A stretch of 62,308 bases of DNA from Hypsibius dujardini (lineage: Eukaryota; Tardigrada; Eutardigrada; Parachela; Hypsibiidae), in the NCBI GenBank assembly GCA_001579985.1, contig LRSR01009810.1, forward strand, positions 1 to 62,308, read 5' to 3'. The translations under genes were made by a program, and so were the position numbers. Positions 13,515 to 25,103 of the stretch are shown here, piece by piece. Numbering within the stretch: the stretch's first letter is position 1; every line of letters begins with the position of its first letter. The notes beneath the pieces are model-generated. The model saw only the letters and a list, made by a program, of their open reading frames with translations, had not been told where the DNA came from and made no database searches.

Positions 13515-14891
13515 CTAGAGCCTTTCCGAGTGCGATGGAGGCGCCAACTGTGACTGTGGCTTATGTATCCGAGGATTCTGGCGCAGTTTCCCACGGGCAC
13601 GTCCGCTTCGGATGTTTTGGAGAAATCGGGCAAGAACCACACGGTAATCCGGGAAAAATAGGCAATATATAAGAGGCGAGTAGACGTGTTTAACCATCGC
13701 TAGATACATTAGAAACCGGACTACCGGTAGAGCCGGTGAAAGCTCCAGAAGTGCCAGAATTATAGCTGGACCGTTAATTATGAAAGTGATGACGACGATG
13801 GCCATACTCGCTACAACGGTACTCCAAACGATGCTGAAAGTTTTTCGCACGGCCACAGGGCGTGATATTGGTATAGCATAGCGTCCGTCTACTGGGTCCG
13901 GGACCGTTGCTTCAGACACCGCTCGTCCACGCCGTGGCCGCATTTTCATTGTGATTGCAATGGTTAAAAGTCGCAGTTGACTGATGAAGAGAAACGGCAA
14001 AACGATGGGGCCTTTGGCGATGAACCAAATTTGGTAACCGAAGTGTTCCGGAGCGAAGAATCTCCGATGGTCGCAGGATGTGATTATCATGTCGCTCCAA
14101 TAAACGACATCACCTGTAGGAATATGAAAATTATAATTCTTCCACGTGGTTTATTGACTGACTGCTGGAGGATTTCTAATGGTTCTCTAAAGTTACAAAG
14201 CAAGTTTGTAAAGCATTTACAAAAATTATTATTTACTTGTTGAAAGAACAGAATTTAGTTTGTTTGCTATGAAATTTCAATTTCGATTAATAGACAAATA
14301 AAGTAGTTGCGTGTAGCCAATTGCCGATCATGAGCTTTTGTCCCATCAACGTATAAATTTGACCCAATTTAAGTTTAGAGCAGATAATGAAAAGTATTAG
14401 TCACCTGCAGCGACGATCGCAAATGAACCCATCCAGATTGGACCGAGAATAAATAGGGCAATTTTCAGTCGAGAAACGGTTGTTCGGTAGAAAACGGGGT
14501 ATTCAACAGACAGCCAACGATCAATGCTTATGCTGAAAATGGCGAAAAACGCAGAACAATTGGCGAAATGGGTCAATGAAAATGTCAGGATTTTTGTTAA
14601 CAAAATGGTCTGTTTGTTGAGAGCTTGATAACGAAGAACGACACTAAATATGAGGGAAAATCCTTCGAGGAGTGAACTGATGGCGAGTGAAATGTGGAAA
14701 AGCATGTAATGGTCTTTCCGGCGCCAGAATTTGAACACAACGAGGTTTAGGAGTTGGGCTAAAATGATCAAGGCACCGAGAATTCCTGGAGTTAATTGAG
14801 ATGCGATTATGTTTGCTTGAGTGATGTTACAGATTTCCGTCCGGTTGAGAAGTACGGCAGCTGCTGAAAAGTTTTGGGGTGAGAGCACCAT
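13515..14891 (-). CDS. Rhodopsin-like 7TM receptor R2, block A copy
   Basis: Two-exon 7TM receptor of about 361 residues: exon 1 14891-14405 and exon 2 14113-13515, with a 291-base GT-AG intron in phase 1 at exactly the R1 position (after TM4, VAAG). I start at the ATG at 14891 (MVLSPQNFSAAAV). N-terminal NFS, NRT and NIT sequons suggest an extracellular N-terminus. TM3 ends SIDRWLSVEYPVFYR (DRW); loop 2 has TSCDH; TM5 KGPIVLPFLFISQL; TM6 INGPAIILALL; TM7 YSPLIYCLFFPDYR in place of NPxxY. R2 and R1 clearly share ancestry but are diverged, so their split is older than the block duplications. No lesion seen. Ligand unknown. Confidence 0.88.
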
Positions 14892-15829
14892 TTTCAAATG
14901 TTCAGATGAAGATGGAATGTAACACCAGCGCGGAAATCATCGTATTAAGTTTGACTCAATCTCAAGGTTTATTCATGGCGGAGTACGGACTGGTTCTGTC
15001 TATTAGTCTAATCTATCCTCCGTCATTTTTTCCGGAAACTAAATGTATGTGGAAGCTAATGAAAAGAACCTTTTATCGTAAAGGTTGGCCTAAAATTTTC
15101 AAGCGCATTAATGGCATGTCTGAATCTATTAGCTTCACACACAATTAATTTCTTCCAAAGCTTTTTACCTTTCCAGTGCCGGAATCATCAACGGCCTGGA
15201 TCAGCAAGAGAGGCAGCAAATACAGTGCCCCTTGGAGATAATGTAATCAATCGCTACAAGAGAAACCGAACAATAACTGACAGCAAATCCAGCGAATAAA
15301 TTGATCCATAGTCTGATTTAGGGATGGCGTGGTAAAGTAATTACCGCGGTTAAAAAAAATACTACGCTAAAATTACACATCTTCAGATTTTTATCGCGGT
15401 AAATTTAGATTTTTACCGCTACAATTTGGAATTTTACGATGTTAATTAGTAGATCACGTCTATAGTAGTCTGATTTGTGAATTTCAAGTGCAATTTCAAG
15501 CGTGAATTTACTGCCAAAAAAGGGTGCTATCTGGGCCAAATCAAATTAAAAAATAAATGGCAGCTTGGCTGTTTCGTATTTTAAAAGAGAAAAGATAGAG
15601 AACTGTGTGAATCTGGCGTCTGCTATCTAGCTTGGCAGCAGCTAAACGCGACTCTGAAAAATGACGTTATGTGCAAATACTCTCCACTGTGCTTCTAATA
15701 CAATTAACCCCAGAGATAAATGGTGATAATGCGACGCTTTTTTCATTCAGGCACATTCAACATCCAAACTTTTGGAGTCTCCTATAAAGTTAATCGATGG
15801 TAGAGTAAAAGCAAAGTTTTTTCCCCAAT
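14892..15829. repeat. Upstream flank of R2, duplicated in blocks B and C
   Basis: No gene seen. The first part aligns with 40.4-40.77 kb (block B) and all of it with about 48.75-49.8 kb (block C). It shows short TTACCGCGGT-like repeats near 15.34-15.42 kb. Confidence 0.7.
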
Positions 15830-16085
15830 AAACACGAAAACTGTTTCCCTCACCAAATCACAAGCGGTGAAAATGTCCGAAACACACAATACAAACTAGG
15901 CCCACTGGGGATCCGCAGGTGGGATCTCCTGAAAGTCCAACTGTTGAAAGATCTTCGGTGTATGTAGGAAGACACCATAATGATCTATTTTATGCACCCA
16001 AAATCCAAAAAGGATGGAACACAAACTTGTGTCCTGACCTGAGGGATTCAATGGTGTGGATAGAATTCAGTTCTGTTAAATTTGA
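15830..16085 (-). pseudogene. R5 receptor scar: both flanks, coding region deleted
   Basis: Bases from about 15,830 resemble the sequence downstream of the R5 copy at 50.2-50.4 kb (GTGAAAACTGTTTCCCTCACCAA-type block, then GAAAGATCTTCGGTGTATGTAGGAAGA). Near 16,034-16,080 this runs straight into sequence resembling the R5 5' end: on the minus strand, TTAACAGAACTGAATTCTAT followed by a decayed start (ATTGAATCCCT against ATGAATCCATT at 31,519). About 1 kb of R5 coding sequence is therefore missing. It sits between R2 and R3, where an intact cassette should carry R5. Confidence 0.72.
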
Positions 16086-16555
16086 GATGGAAGGGGGTTA
16101 GACCATTAGCGTTAAGGAACGATAAATAAATACAGTTCATCTGTTTCAGCTTCCTGATTCCGCCCCATTGGGGGTTGGTTGCGAGTTGCGACAACTGAGG
16201 CAATGACAATTTATTAGCCGCAAGTTTGAGAAAAAAAGGGTTTCATAACTGCAGATTTAGATTGCAAAGTGCGAACTAAAAAGACCTTATCGATATATGC
16301 GAACATCAAGCAAAAAAAATTATGGTCAATGTCCAAATTAGCGGCAGAGAAAAAACTCTTCGGAAACAAAAATAGCATAAAAGTTCCTGTAGAAGCTTCA
16401 GATGCAACATAAACAACTACTGTTCGACTACTCGGAGGTTTAAGGTTGCGCTCTCTATTGGCAACTTCATGCAAGGGCGAAATTTGTATCACACCCCATG
16501 CATATCGCGTGCCTCCGATAGATCTGCTCATTCTCTCCTCTCTGTGTGGATGAGG

Positions 16556-17683
16556 TTAGGACTGTGTTGAGGCTCTCCCTGGGTAGCTTTGGACAGAATG
16601 ACTAAGGACGTCGGGACGTGATGACGGCCGGGCTTGATGTGTAGGCTCCGCGCTAGCATCGATGCTCCAGTGATCGGAAATGTGGCGCCTTAGGCTTCTG
16701 CTAGCCTGCATGAGCACAGCTCGGTATTGAGGAAATAACGCCACGTAAACCAGCGGCGAGTAGCAGTGCTGCACCAGCGAGAGATACACGAACGCCCTTC
16801 CCGTTCCCGAAACATTGGACCTCTCCACCCAAGCGAAAATCAGGAAAGGACAATTAATTGCCAGAGTAATTATTACGACCGCCATGCTGGCTAACATCAA
16901 GTCCCAGACAATGCGAAAAGTTGTGTGATTCGCCCTTGCTCGGGAAGCCCCACGACTCGGCAGTACACCGGCTTGCGGTCGTACTTGGAATGCTATCGAG
17001 GCAGAAATGGCCCTTCCTCGCCACAACCGGAGTTTCAACGAGCTCCCGATGATGAGGATTCGAAGTTGGCTGATGAACAGAAACGGCAACACGATCGGAC
17101 CCTTGACAAAGTTCCACACGGTATAGGCAGCACCTTGCGGAACGAAGAGTTTACGATAGCTGCACGGTGCGATGGACAAGTCGCCCCAGTATCGGATCAT
17201 CCCAGCGGAAACTACCAAAATCGAGCCTGTCCAAATGGGTACTATTATGACAAAAAGGATTTTTTGCCGTGATACGTGCGAGCGATATTTCGCAGGATAT
17301 TCCACGGAGAGCCAGCGGTCTATGCTGATGCAAAAGATGGCAAAAAGCGCGGAGCAGTCAGCAAAGTAAGGGAGGACCACGCCCAAGAGCTTGGTTAACC
17401 AGATAACTAATGGGGTGAAGTTTTGATAGCGGAGGAAGTTGCCAGAGAGTAGTGAGATGCCAGCCAAAAGAGAGCTGATGGCCACGGAGATGTGGAAGAA
17501 AACGTAGGGGTCCGGGTTGCGCCAGAACTTGAATACGATGAGATTGGTGAGTTGAGCGATGACCGTGAGCGCACCTAGGAGGAAGCCTGGCAGCTGGGTT
17601 GCTAGTTTCTCGTCCCAGGTCACCCTGCAGTTTGTGGAGCTGTTTTTCAGGACATTGTATGGCCAGCCGCTTGACGTATTCAT
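16556..17683 (-). CDS. Rhodopsin-like 7TM receptor R3, intronless, block A copy
   Basis: Single-exon 7TM receptor of 375 residues from the ATG at 17683. The N-terminus carries NTS and NSS sequons. TM1 has QLTNLIVFKFWR; TM2 FHISVAISSLLAG (no Asp); TM3 DCSALFAIFCISIDRW (DRW); TM4 VPIWTGSILVV; loop-2 Cys in IAPCSY; TM5 KGPIVLPFLFISQLRI; TM6 LAINCPFLIF; TM7 YSPLVYVALFPQYR. A Ser/Arg-rich tail of about 50 residues follows. Unlike R1 and R2 it has no intron after TM4 (SAGMIRYWGD is continuous), so the intron was lost here or gained in R1/R2. Intact; a broken copy lies at 52.8-53.96 kb. Ligand unknown. Confidence 0.9.
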   Translation of the reverse strand: MNTSSGWPYNVLKNSSTNCRVTWDEKLATQLPGFLLGALTVIAQLTNLIVFKFWRNPDPYVFFHISVAISSLLAGISLLSGNFLRYQNFTPLVIWLTKLLGVVLPYFADCSALFAIFCISIDRWLSVEYPAKYRSHVSRQKILFVIIVPIWTGSILVVSAGMIRYWGDLSIAPCSYRKLFVPQGAAYTVWNFVKGPIVLPFLFISQLRILIIGSSLKLRLWRGRAISASIAFQVRPQAGVLPSRGASRARANHTTFRIVWDLMLASMAVVIITLAINCPFLIFAWVERSNVSGTGRAFVYLSLVQHCYSPLVYVALFPQYRAVLMQASRSLRRHISDHWSIDASAEPTHQARPSSRPDVLSHSVQSYPGRASTQS

Positions 17684-18620
17684 TTTATGTTGTTTGAATT
17701 AATCCGTAACAGTAAGTAAGTACGTTTATTACAGTCTAATAAAATGTGATCCGGTGAATAACTTTGTTAATGCTCCGAAACTACAGTGATGAAAGATAAT
17801 ACGCGGGCAGGTGTACGATGGATCGATGCGGTTGTCCTGGTTTTTCTCCCGTCGAAGGTGCATTAGCAAGTACGGTACGTCGGTTGCGTATTATGTTCAC
17901 GTAGTGTAATTAATTATCATCATCAGCAAGCCATTTGGTCGCCCTTCAGTTTACATTTGGCATGAGCAGGAATGGGTTTGCTATTTTCTTTTTCCTACAC
18001 CCGGCTGCACCCAGATGCTTCTCACGCAGGATTCCCAATAAATTTTTCATACATCTGTTGCGTCTTATATTAAAAGCTGGGCAAGAGCCCAAGATTATAT
18101 GAAGGGCAAACTGAAATTAATGTCACTTCATGTTTTACTCTTGGGCGCGAGACTCGTTTTTATTCTCCCGGCTTGAGAGCATAGATCAGGGCCTTACACG
18201 TTAGCCCTTCAAGGGTCATGAACTTTAGGAGTCTGGAAGATCAATTTATTTTCAGAAATAGACTTTTTGAAAGTGGTATTTTTGCATTTGACTGTCAGTT
18301 TTCGTGCGCCACTAGATACATTTAGGAAATTCACAACGTAAAAAAATGCCAGAGGTACTCAGTCCTACTGGTGAACTGACATCGATTGTAGTCAAGAAAA
18401 GCCCTGTAGGAGAATTAAATTCTCGTGATTGACATCGAAGTTCTCTTTGCGTTCAATCAATCAAATAACGATAAGTTAATCAATCAAGCCACACAATTAC
18501 CGCTGCAAAGAATGCTCTCGGTGAGGTTTGATCATCTGCACGTTTCTTCTCTTCTGCTCCGTGAAACCAAAATTCTGCATTTCCACATTCAGATCGTTGA
18601 ATCCCTAAATTCAGATCCCT
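17684..18620. repeat. R3 upstream flank, near-identical copy at 53,960-54,895
   Basis: No gene seen. The stretch aligns with 53,960-54,895 with only scattered substitutions and small indels, the best-preserved non-coding part of the A/C duplication. It likely includes the R3 promoter. Confidence 0.85.
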
Positions 18621-18649
18621 AAATTCAGATCGTTAAATTAAATTATCAG

Positions 18650-19258
18650 CTAAAAGTGATCCCCAATTCGAACCATCAGGTGGCCCGAATCGGCCACCGA
18701 TGCGTTACTATGCCGGATAGAAACTTGAGTAGCTCGATACCGGCGATAGATCAGCATTTGCAGCCAACAAAGAACGAACCAATTAACTATGTAATACGTA
18801 ATTAAGCACCCAGCTAACAGGTAGTATGCATACTCATCCTCCTGCTGTTGGATAAGCCGTCGCAGCAAGAACAAGGCGAAGGCGAGGAGTTCCATGGAGT
18901 GATCAAGTGGGAGCCAGTTTCGTTCCAGCCAACCGAATGCAAAGCTGCTGTTTTGGGTCGCTCTTCGTGAACCCTGGTTGTTGCGGCTTAAAGGTATCAG
19001 CTGATCCGTCAATGTCCATTCTTGATACAATGAGAACGCAGCGTTTGTTGCCGCCCAAACGGGCAAATAAGAAAGAACGGCAGTATCGGATTCGTTTTCA
19101 GCTAGCGCGTATATAACGAAGGGATACTTTAAGAATGCCCAAACGACCACAAGACAGCGTACAACACCATCCAATTCCAGCCGGATAACTCGTCGCAGCA
19201 GTAGATACAAATATGTCGCAACGCTAAGTAAAATTAACCAGTGAAAGGACGAAATCAT
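18650..19258 (-). CDS. Small multi-pass membrane protein, unknown family
   Basis: Open frame of 202 residues from ATG at 19258. Hydrophobic segments near residues 5-20, 34-53, 63-82, 120-135 and 145-170 suggest four or five membrane spans. A basic stretch (RRYRATQVSIRHS) follows the last one. I do not recognise the family; it is not one of the 7TM receptors. It may be a single exon of a longer gene, since I did not look for spliced extensions that could be proved. Its last third is repeated, mutated, at 56,387-56,580, so it belongs to the duplicated cassette. Confidence 0.6.
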   Translation of the reverse strand: MISSFHWLILLSVATYLYLLLRRVIRLELDGVVRCLVVVWAFLKYPFVIYALAENESDTAVLSYLPVWAATNAAFSLYQEWTLTDQLIPLSRNNQGSRRATQNSSFAFGWLERNWLPLDHSMELLAFALFLLRRLIQQQEDEYAYYLLAGCLITYYIVNWFVLCWLQMLIYRRYRATQVSIRHSNASVADSGHLMVRIGDHF

Positions 19259-20404
19259 CTTGCACTTATGGCTTACGCTTTTTGGTTCATTGAAACGTAA
19301 ACTAAAGCAGTTAATTGCTATTAAAAAGTTTTGAATCCTTGGTTGTCGCGCGTGCAGTTGACTGAACTGCGACGCTTCCTGTGCGTTGACTGAATGATTG
19401 TTATGTGTTTGATTCTGTGTGTTTCACATTTGTTACTGTTTGCATAAAGCAAGGTAGATAAGGCCTGCACAACTTGCCTTAGAAGGGTGGAAATATGAAA
19501 GGGCTGCTACAGAACATGCCCCAGTTATATACATATGACAGTCACGTGTGCCCCAGTAACATGTGTTGCCTGCATAACTGTGGGGCTGCATATGGAAACT
19601 GAGATACTGTACAGTACGATGCTGTGTTGTATGTCCTGTGTCGACTTCATAAGCAAGCCGAAATCCCTCACCTGTCCTCAACGCTGGGGACGTGACAAAG
19701 CTGCAATAGATTCTGCACACTCTGTACTCTAATCTACACTCTAATCTCTATAACAAATAACATGATAGTAGCGGCGTACTCTGTTGGGATGTCCGCTAAC
19801 TTCTCTTCGATTTGTTGTGTTCAAGTTCAAGGCTGTACAATCTAATCTACGATTTATGCGGACCAGGTCGCGTTATGGTAGGTTACAGCGGCCAGCTGCA
19901 AATAATGTTCCCCGGCAAATAGCTCATTTATTCCAGAGTGTTCCTGTCACCCGGCTGGACGACATCTCTCTTCGAAATGGACGTACACCTGACGAAAAAC
20001 AAAAAAAATTAGATTAGAAATTATTGGGTGAATCTGTGCACTTTTGTGACTGCTTTACACCACACAGTGGCTACGTATATTCAGTATTGTAATATTGACA
20101 CAAGAGCCGTTATGGTACGAGTATAATAGTCTTGGTTGATTTAGTCCTGAACATACTAATGTCCAGAATTATTTGGCGGGCATGACGGAAAATGTGTGCT
20201 GATAGATAACTCGTAAACTCTTGCCTAGATTAGATACGTGTAAACGGCCTCAATTACCCCTATTAAAACGACGACGAACGAAAGCGGGATATGCATATGT
20301 TAAGTGTATATATTTCTGCAATTTCTATAGCCGAGTCGATTCTTTTTCCCATTAGCCAAAACTCTAATTCTCAGCTATTTTGACAAGGTCGGCGTGCTAT
20401 AGCT
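19259..20404. other. Divergent intergenic region
   Basis: Lies between the minus-strand membrane protein and the plus-strand kinase pair. No gene, RNA or clear repeat recognised. It may hold promoters for both sides. Confidence 0.5.
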
Positions 20405-22446
20405 ATGGCTAATTCGGCAACAGAATCTGACAGTGGTAATTTAATTTTTCATACGTTTTCTGTACCGACGAATATAGTTAAGTGTTATGTTGTGGGACTT
20501 TTTCGATACGGAGGATTCGGGATGGTCTATGAAGTTGAAGTTGAAAGCGACGAACAACTCGATCAATCACGAAGAGTTATGGAACACCGCGCTTTACATG
20601 TCTTGAGGGGTGAAATAGATAACGATAGAGCTCTCCTGGTGCATGACCTCAAGGCCTTACAGCACACTAGCCTAGTCCGACTATGGGATGTGGGAATATC
20701 TCAGCCTTCCATATTTGCTCAACCCCCGGGATCGTTTTGCATATTAATGGAGTGTTGTGACAGTAAGCTCCGTCTCTATCACTGGTTACTTCGCTTTCTA
20801 CTCTACTCTTGTAGCTAGGCGCAGAAGGGTTCTGCTGCATCGCCAGAATATAATAACGTAGACTGCCGCTATAACACCAAAGCACGCTCTAATAAGGCCT
20901 ACATGAAAATTACGAAGAAAAAACGAAAAAATGAAACATGGAAAAACCAAAAACTCCAAAATGAAGCAAATTACGAAAATCGAAAACACTTTAAAATGGG
21001 AAACACAAAAAACTTTCAAAACAAAATTTCAGAATGAATTAGAAAAATACGATTTTGACTCGCCTCGTTGGTTAGTTTTTTGGTAACTGCCGTGAAACGC
21101 AGTTGACACAGTTCTGTAAATACTTTTAATTGTTTGACTGCTTAATTCAGAAAGTGAACTTGAAATGAACCAAGAATGCTAGTCGGCAGACTGGTCATCA
21201 TCCGTTAGTCGAGGAGGATTCATGTCGTGGCAGGGGGATACGAGTTAATCAAATAATGATTTCTTATTTTGTATTTGATGTTAAAGCGTTTTCGCGAATT
21301 AAAATGTAATTGGTATGCATTTGGTAAATGTACTGTGCACTCTTTCTTCTCTAAAGATGCGTGCCAAACGTACTAGTACCGGTCGAGAATAGCGTGTATT
21401 TCCTAGAACATTGCTTTTTCTCCTCGGTCTTCCCAGTGTCTGCCCTTATGACATGACTTTCGCTTGTTTTGACAGATTAGGCGTGAAGTTTAGCTTCTGA
21501 GTACGTGAAAGTGAACAGCAAAGAAGATTCCATATTTGTCTGCAAAAAATAATTATTGGCAAATCGCGTTCGACAACTTTGCCACAAACTCAACATTGCA
21601 CTTCTATCCTACCTGCTTAAGAGCTATCGTTTCCGTCGAGATTTTTTCCGTAGAATTGATGGAGAATACCACAAAAAGCTGAAAAAGGATAAAAACTCCA
21701 GCAGAGGCTGGGAATTGGCGAAAAATCGAAACGACATATGCTGACGTCAGCCACGGCTGGATTCCCACCCCATTAGCGTCAAAGCTCGTCAGCGAAGTAA
21801 ACCCCCCCCCTCCACCCTACATGGCGCTGACGTCATTGTTGAACGCTCCCTTATGCACTATGTCACTGTTTTTACTTCCCTAGGCCAATCATCCGTATCA
21901 CTGAGAACGGTCTGTCTGGAGGGTCAGTTGGATGCCAATCAGATCATCACCTACACCCTACAACTATTGGATGCACTAAGTTATCTTCACAATCAGGATC
22001 CCGCGCACGTAGTTGGTAACCTTAATAGTCGCGCTATCATTGTTGTGCCAGATCGTGGCTGCGTCAAAATTCTGGATTGGTTTCATCCCTACTGGCCAGT
22101 GAAGTTTCGAAACCTATATTCACGTAATTATGAGCATCCAGACAGCATGCTTGATTATCCCAAGTCTGTACCTTGGGAAGCGTACATGGACATTTGGAGT
22201 CTTGGATGTGTTGTGCTGGACATGCTGACGCAAGGCAATATTCAGCACATCAATCGGGATGGGATTCTATTAGCCGAACGTCTTCCACTCGACGACTGGC
22301 TTGAATCGATGCAAAACGGAGGTCAACCTTTCATTCTTGCTAGTGCACCAACAATAATTCGTGAGCTCTGTCAGGAATGTTTCGAGCGGGATCCGGAACT
22401 TTATCTTTCTGGCAAAGAGTTGATGAATTTCATCATTAGGGCTTAG
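20405..22446 (+). CDS. Protein-kinase-fold protein, predicted pseudokinase
   Basis: Two exons, 20405-20762 and 21884-22446, joined in phase 1 across a GT-AG intron, give 306 residues. The fold is recognisable: glycine loop RYGGFGMVYEV (about residues 34-44), hinge LMECCD, ALSYLHN helix, and DIWSLGCVVLDML of the F helix. Catalytic residues are missing: the VAIK-type Lys aligns with His (RALHVL), the HRD-xx-K-xx-N loop reads VVGNLNSRAII (Asp to Asn, Lys to Asn, Asn to Ala), and DFG reads DWF. It is therefore probably a non-catalytic scaffold or regulator. It ends 63 bp before the start of a related, apparently active kinase, so the two look like a tandem pair with possible shared transcription. 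Closest group seems STE/MAP3K-like, weakly supported. Confidence 0.78.
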
Positions 22447-22509
22447 AAAAAGTATGCAAGAAAACCGCCCCCAACAGCAAACACGACAACGTCTTACCTG
22501 TCATACCGA

Positions 22510-23573
22510 ATGGCTCCTGATGGCGAAGAGCGAGCGCTTCCCTTTGCATGGGACTTAGTTATTGGCGGTGGTAACTACGGATTGGTCTACTCTGTCAAGG
22601 CCGAACAGAGCGACATGAACAACGGTGACATTAATTGTGGTGTGAGAGATTATTCACGGGACAAGAAAGTTTTGGCATTGAAGGTTCTCCACAGCGTCGG
22701 GATCGTTGTCGAAAAGCAGACACTTCTCTTGCAAATAGAGCACCCTTTCATGGTGAAGTATCTGGCGATCGGTCGACTTCCATTCGGTCCAAACGGCGTG
22801 CCGAACCCTCAAACTGGCGTACTCATGGAGTATTGTGAAGGTACCTAGGTTATTTTATTTTGAAAGTTCAAAAATCAGAATTTAACTCAATTATCAACCA
22901 ACTTATCTAATTGTAATTTCCAAAGCTTGCAATTTTTTTTCCAGGTGGTACACTCAATGGACTTTCTCGGTCAGCCGAGTTAAGCAAGGCAAATATTTTG
23001 AAGTACCTCCGGCAGATAGTATCCGCTGTGCACTACCTGCACGAACGCCCCCTTCCCATCTTCCACGGCGACATTAAAGGTGAAAACATCTTTTTGACAC
23101 AAAACCAAGCTATCTGCAAACTGGGTGACATGGAAAATTTCCATATTTTGGTTGAGGGTAAAACCAACATCGGGGGCTTGAAGGTGAAACAGGGTACCCT
23201 TCTCCATATGTCGCCGGAGATGTTAGTCTACGCCTTCGGCACTGAGGATGAGGATCAGGAGTTTTCAACGGGCATTGGAAGAGCGAGCGATATCTGGAGC
23301 GTCGGATGCACGGTGTTGGAGATGTTGGGAAAAGGACAGTTCCAGTACAAATCTGCAGACGGAACGATAATATCAGTCGATTGGGGCAAACCGAGGAAAT
23401 TCTCAATGCAAGTAAATGACGGTGCATATCCTGACCAATTGGACGCGGAGAAACGTCTTGGTTCGGAACTAAGCCACATTTTGGCTGAGTGCTTGCGGAA
23501 GAATGCAGAGCAGCGTCCGCGGGTAGCCGAACTTGCTCATCTGGTTCAAGCGGTTGGGGGACGGCGCAAGTAG
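22510..23573 (+). CDS. Serine/threonine protein kinase, probably active
   Basis: Two exons, 22510-22840 and 22945-23573, phase 1, 104-base GT-AG intron, 319 residues, essentially only a kinase domain. Glycine loop GGGNYGLVY (residues 19-27), ATP Lys in LALKVL (about 58), catalytic loop HGDIKGEN (about 151-158; HGD instead of HRD but Asp, Lys and Asn present), metal-binding Asp in GDME (about 172; DFG is DME), SPE for APE, and DIWSVGCTVLEML. The intron falls at the same place and phase as in the upstream pseudokinase (LMECCD / LMEYCEG), which supports tandem duplication. The general look is STE11/MAP3K-like, but I cannot assign a subfamily. Activity is inferred from retained residues; the DME motif makes it unusual. 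Confidence 0.85.
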
Positions 23574-24288
23574 GTCATTTCTCAGGCCACCACCAAAAGA
23601 CGAGGGTTGCCGTTCCAATCGATTAGTTCTGAGTTTTGTTCTTTTTATGCTATTACTTCTATTTTAAATTTCTATTTTTCATTCACAAATAGTAAAAAAA
23701 ATCGACATCTTCGCCTGCTCGAGTCCGTTTGACCTCGGCGTTGATCAATCAAACAGAAGCAAAAAATATTTCCACCGATTTTCATGCACCAGCTACCTCC
23801 TTCTTCTTGCCTATGGTCTGTTTTCCGTGTTTTTTGGTCTATTTTTTCACTGTTTCAAACAAAAATCATCCCTGATCATGCTATTCGTTACATATTGCGC
23901 ACTTGGGTTCAAAGACAATATGCACATCAACTCCCCATGACATGTGACAGACGTGCCTGCATGCAAAACCGATATACTACCTGGTACGTATGATAAATTT
24001 GTCTACATTTGCTAACCTCGTTGAATTGCTGAGAGTTTACAATTCAGTTCAGCGATGTTTCCAAGCTGAATAATTTGACCGCTGAAATTGTCCTTTTTGA
24101 CATATCATATTAAGTCAAAGCTGGTTTATAATGTATGAGATTGAAGTAAGTATTCCGAAGAGTGGGCGATGCGTACGTGCACTTGCATCTCTATTCTCCC
24201 GGAAGTGAAGATGAGTACAACTGCTGTCACACTGCTGGGGCATTTATTAGGGCTTTGTTTATAAAGCCGACTAGTTTGCAAAGGGAAC
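23574..24288. other. Gene-free stretch
   Basis: No gene recognised between the kinase and the foldback element. Confidence 0.5.
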
Positions 24289-24291
24289 TGA

Positions 24292-25100
24292 CAAGGGAAC
24301 GATCACCAGTGCAAATCTCCGATCGTGACCAAACTTTTTTTTTTAATACAATGTCCCCTAAAATGATTTTAAAAAATATGACTCGCGGCAAAGAGTTCCC
24401 CGTTCAACGGGGAGAAATTCGGGAAGATCTCAATTGGCGCAAGTACATTGCAATAGTCGAGAGCTTGATTGAATGATTGAATAAGCACTTGATTGACGGC
24501 ACGTAACGACACGTACAAAAACATGTGCTGTGCGTGTGTGCTATGCTGGTTGCGTACTCAAGTACAAAGCAGTTCAGTACTAATAAAGTATTTTTTGGAC
24601 AATTTTGTTTAACAAAATTGGACAAACAACAACAATTTTTGAAGTAGCTAAGGCCAGATTTTAATATAAGAAATAAAAATATGCGTGTTTTGCCTAATTG
24701 TTCCCAAAAAGAGCATCTATATTTCTTATATTAAAATCTGGCTTTAGCTACTTTAAAAATTGTTTTGTTTTTTGTCCAAGTTTGTTAAAAAAATTGTCCG
24801 AAAAATACTGCAGTAGTACTGAACTGCATTGTACTTGAGTATACAACCAGCACAGCACACACGCACAGCACACAAGCACAGCGCAGCACATGTTTTTGTA
24901 CGTGCCGTTACGTGCCGTCAATCAAGCGCTCAGGACTATTCCAATGTACGTGCGCCAATTGAGATCTTCCCGAATTTCTCCCCGTTGAACGGGGAACTCT
25001 TTGCCGCGAGTCATATTTTTTTAAATCCTGTTAGGGGACATGGTATTCAAGAAAAAAGTTTGGTCACGATCGGAGATTTGCACTGGTGATTGTTCCCTTG
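24292..25100. mobile_element. 809-bp foldback element with TGA target repeat
   Basis: Two long arms (about 24,292-24,683 and 24,722-25,100) are reverse complements with modest divergence, separated by a loop of about 40 bases. Ends read CAAGGGAAC ... GTTCCCTTG, flanked on both sides by TGA (24,289-24,291 and 25,101-25,103). Matching internal landmarks include CGTTCAACGGGGAGAAATTC and its complement. No coding capacity. Likely a non-autonomous DNA transposon; superfamily not assigned. Confidence 0.85.
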
Positions 25101-25103
25101 TGA

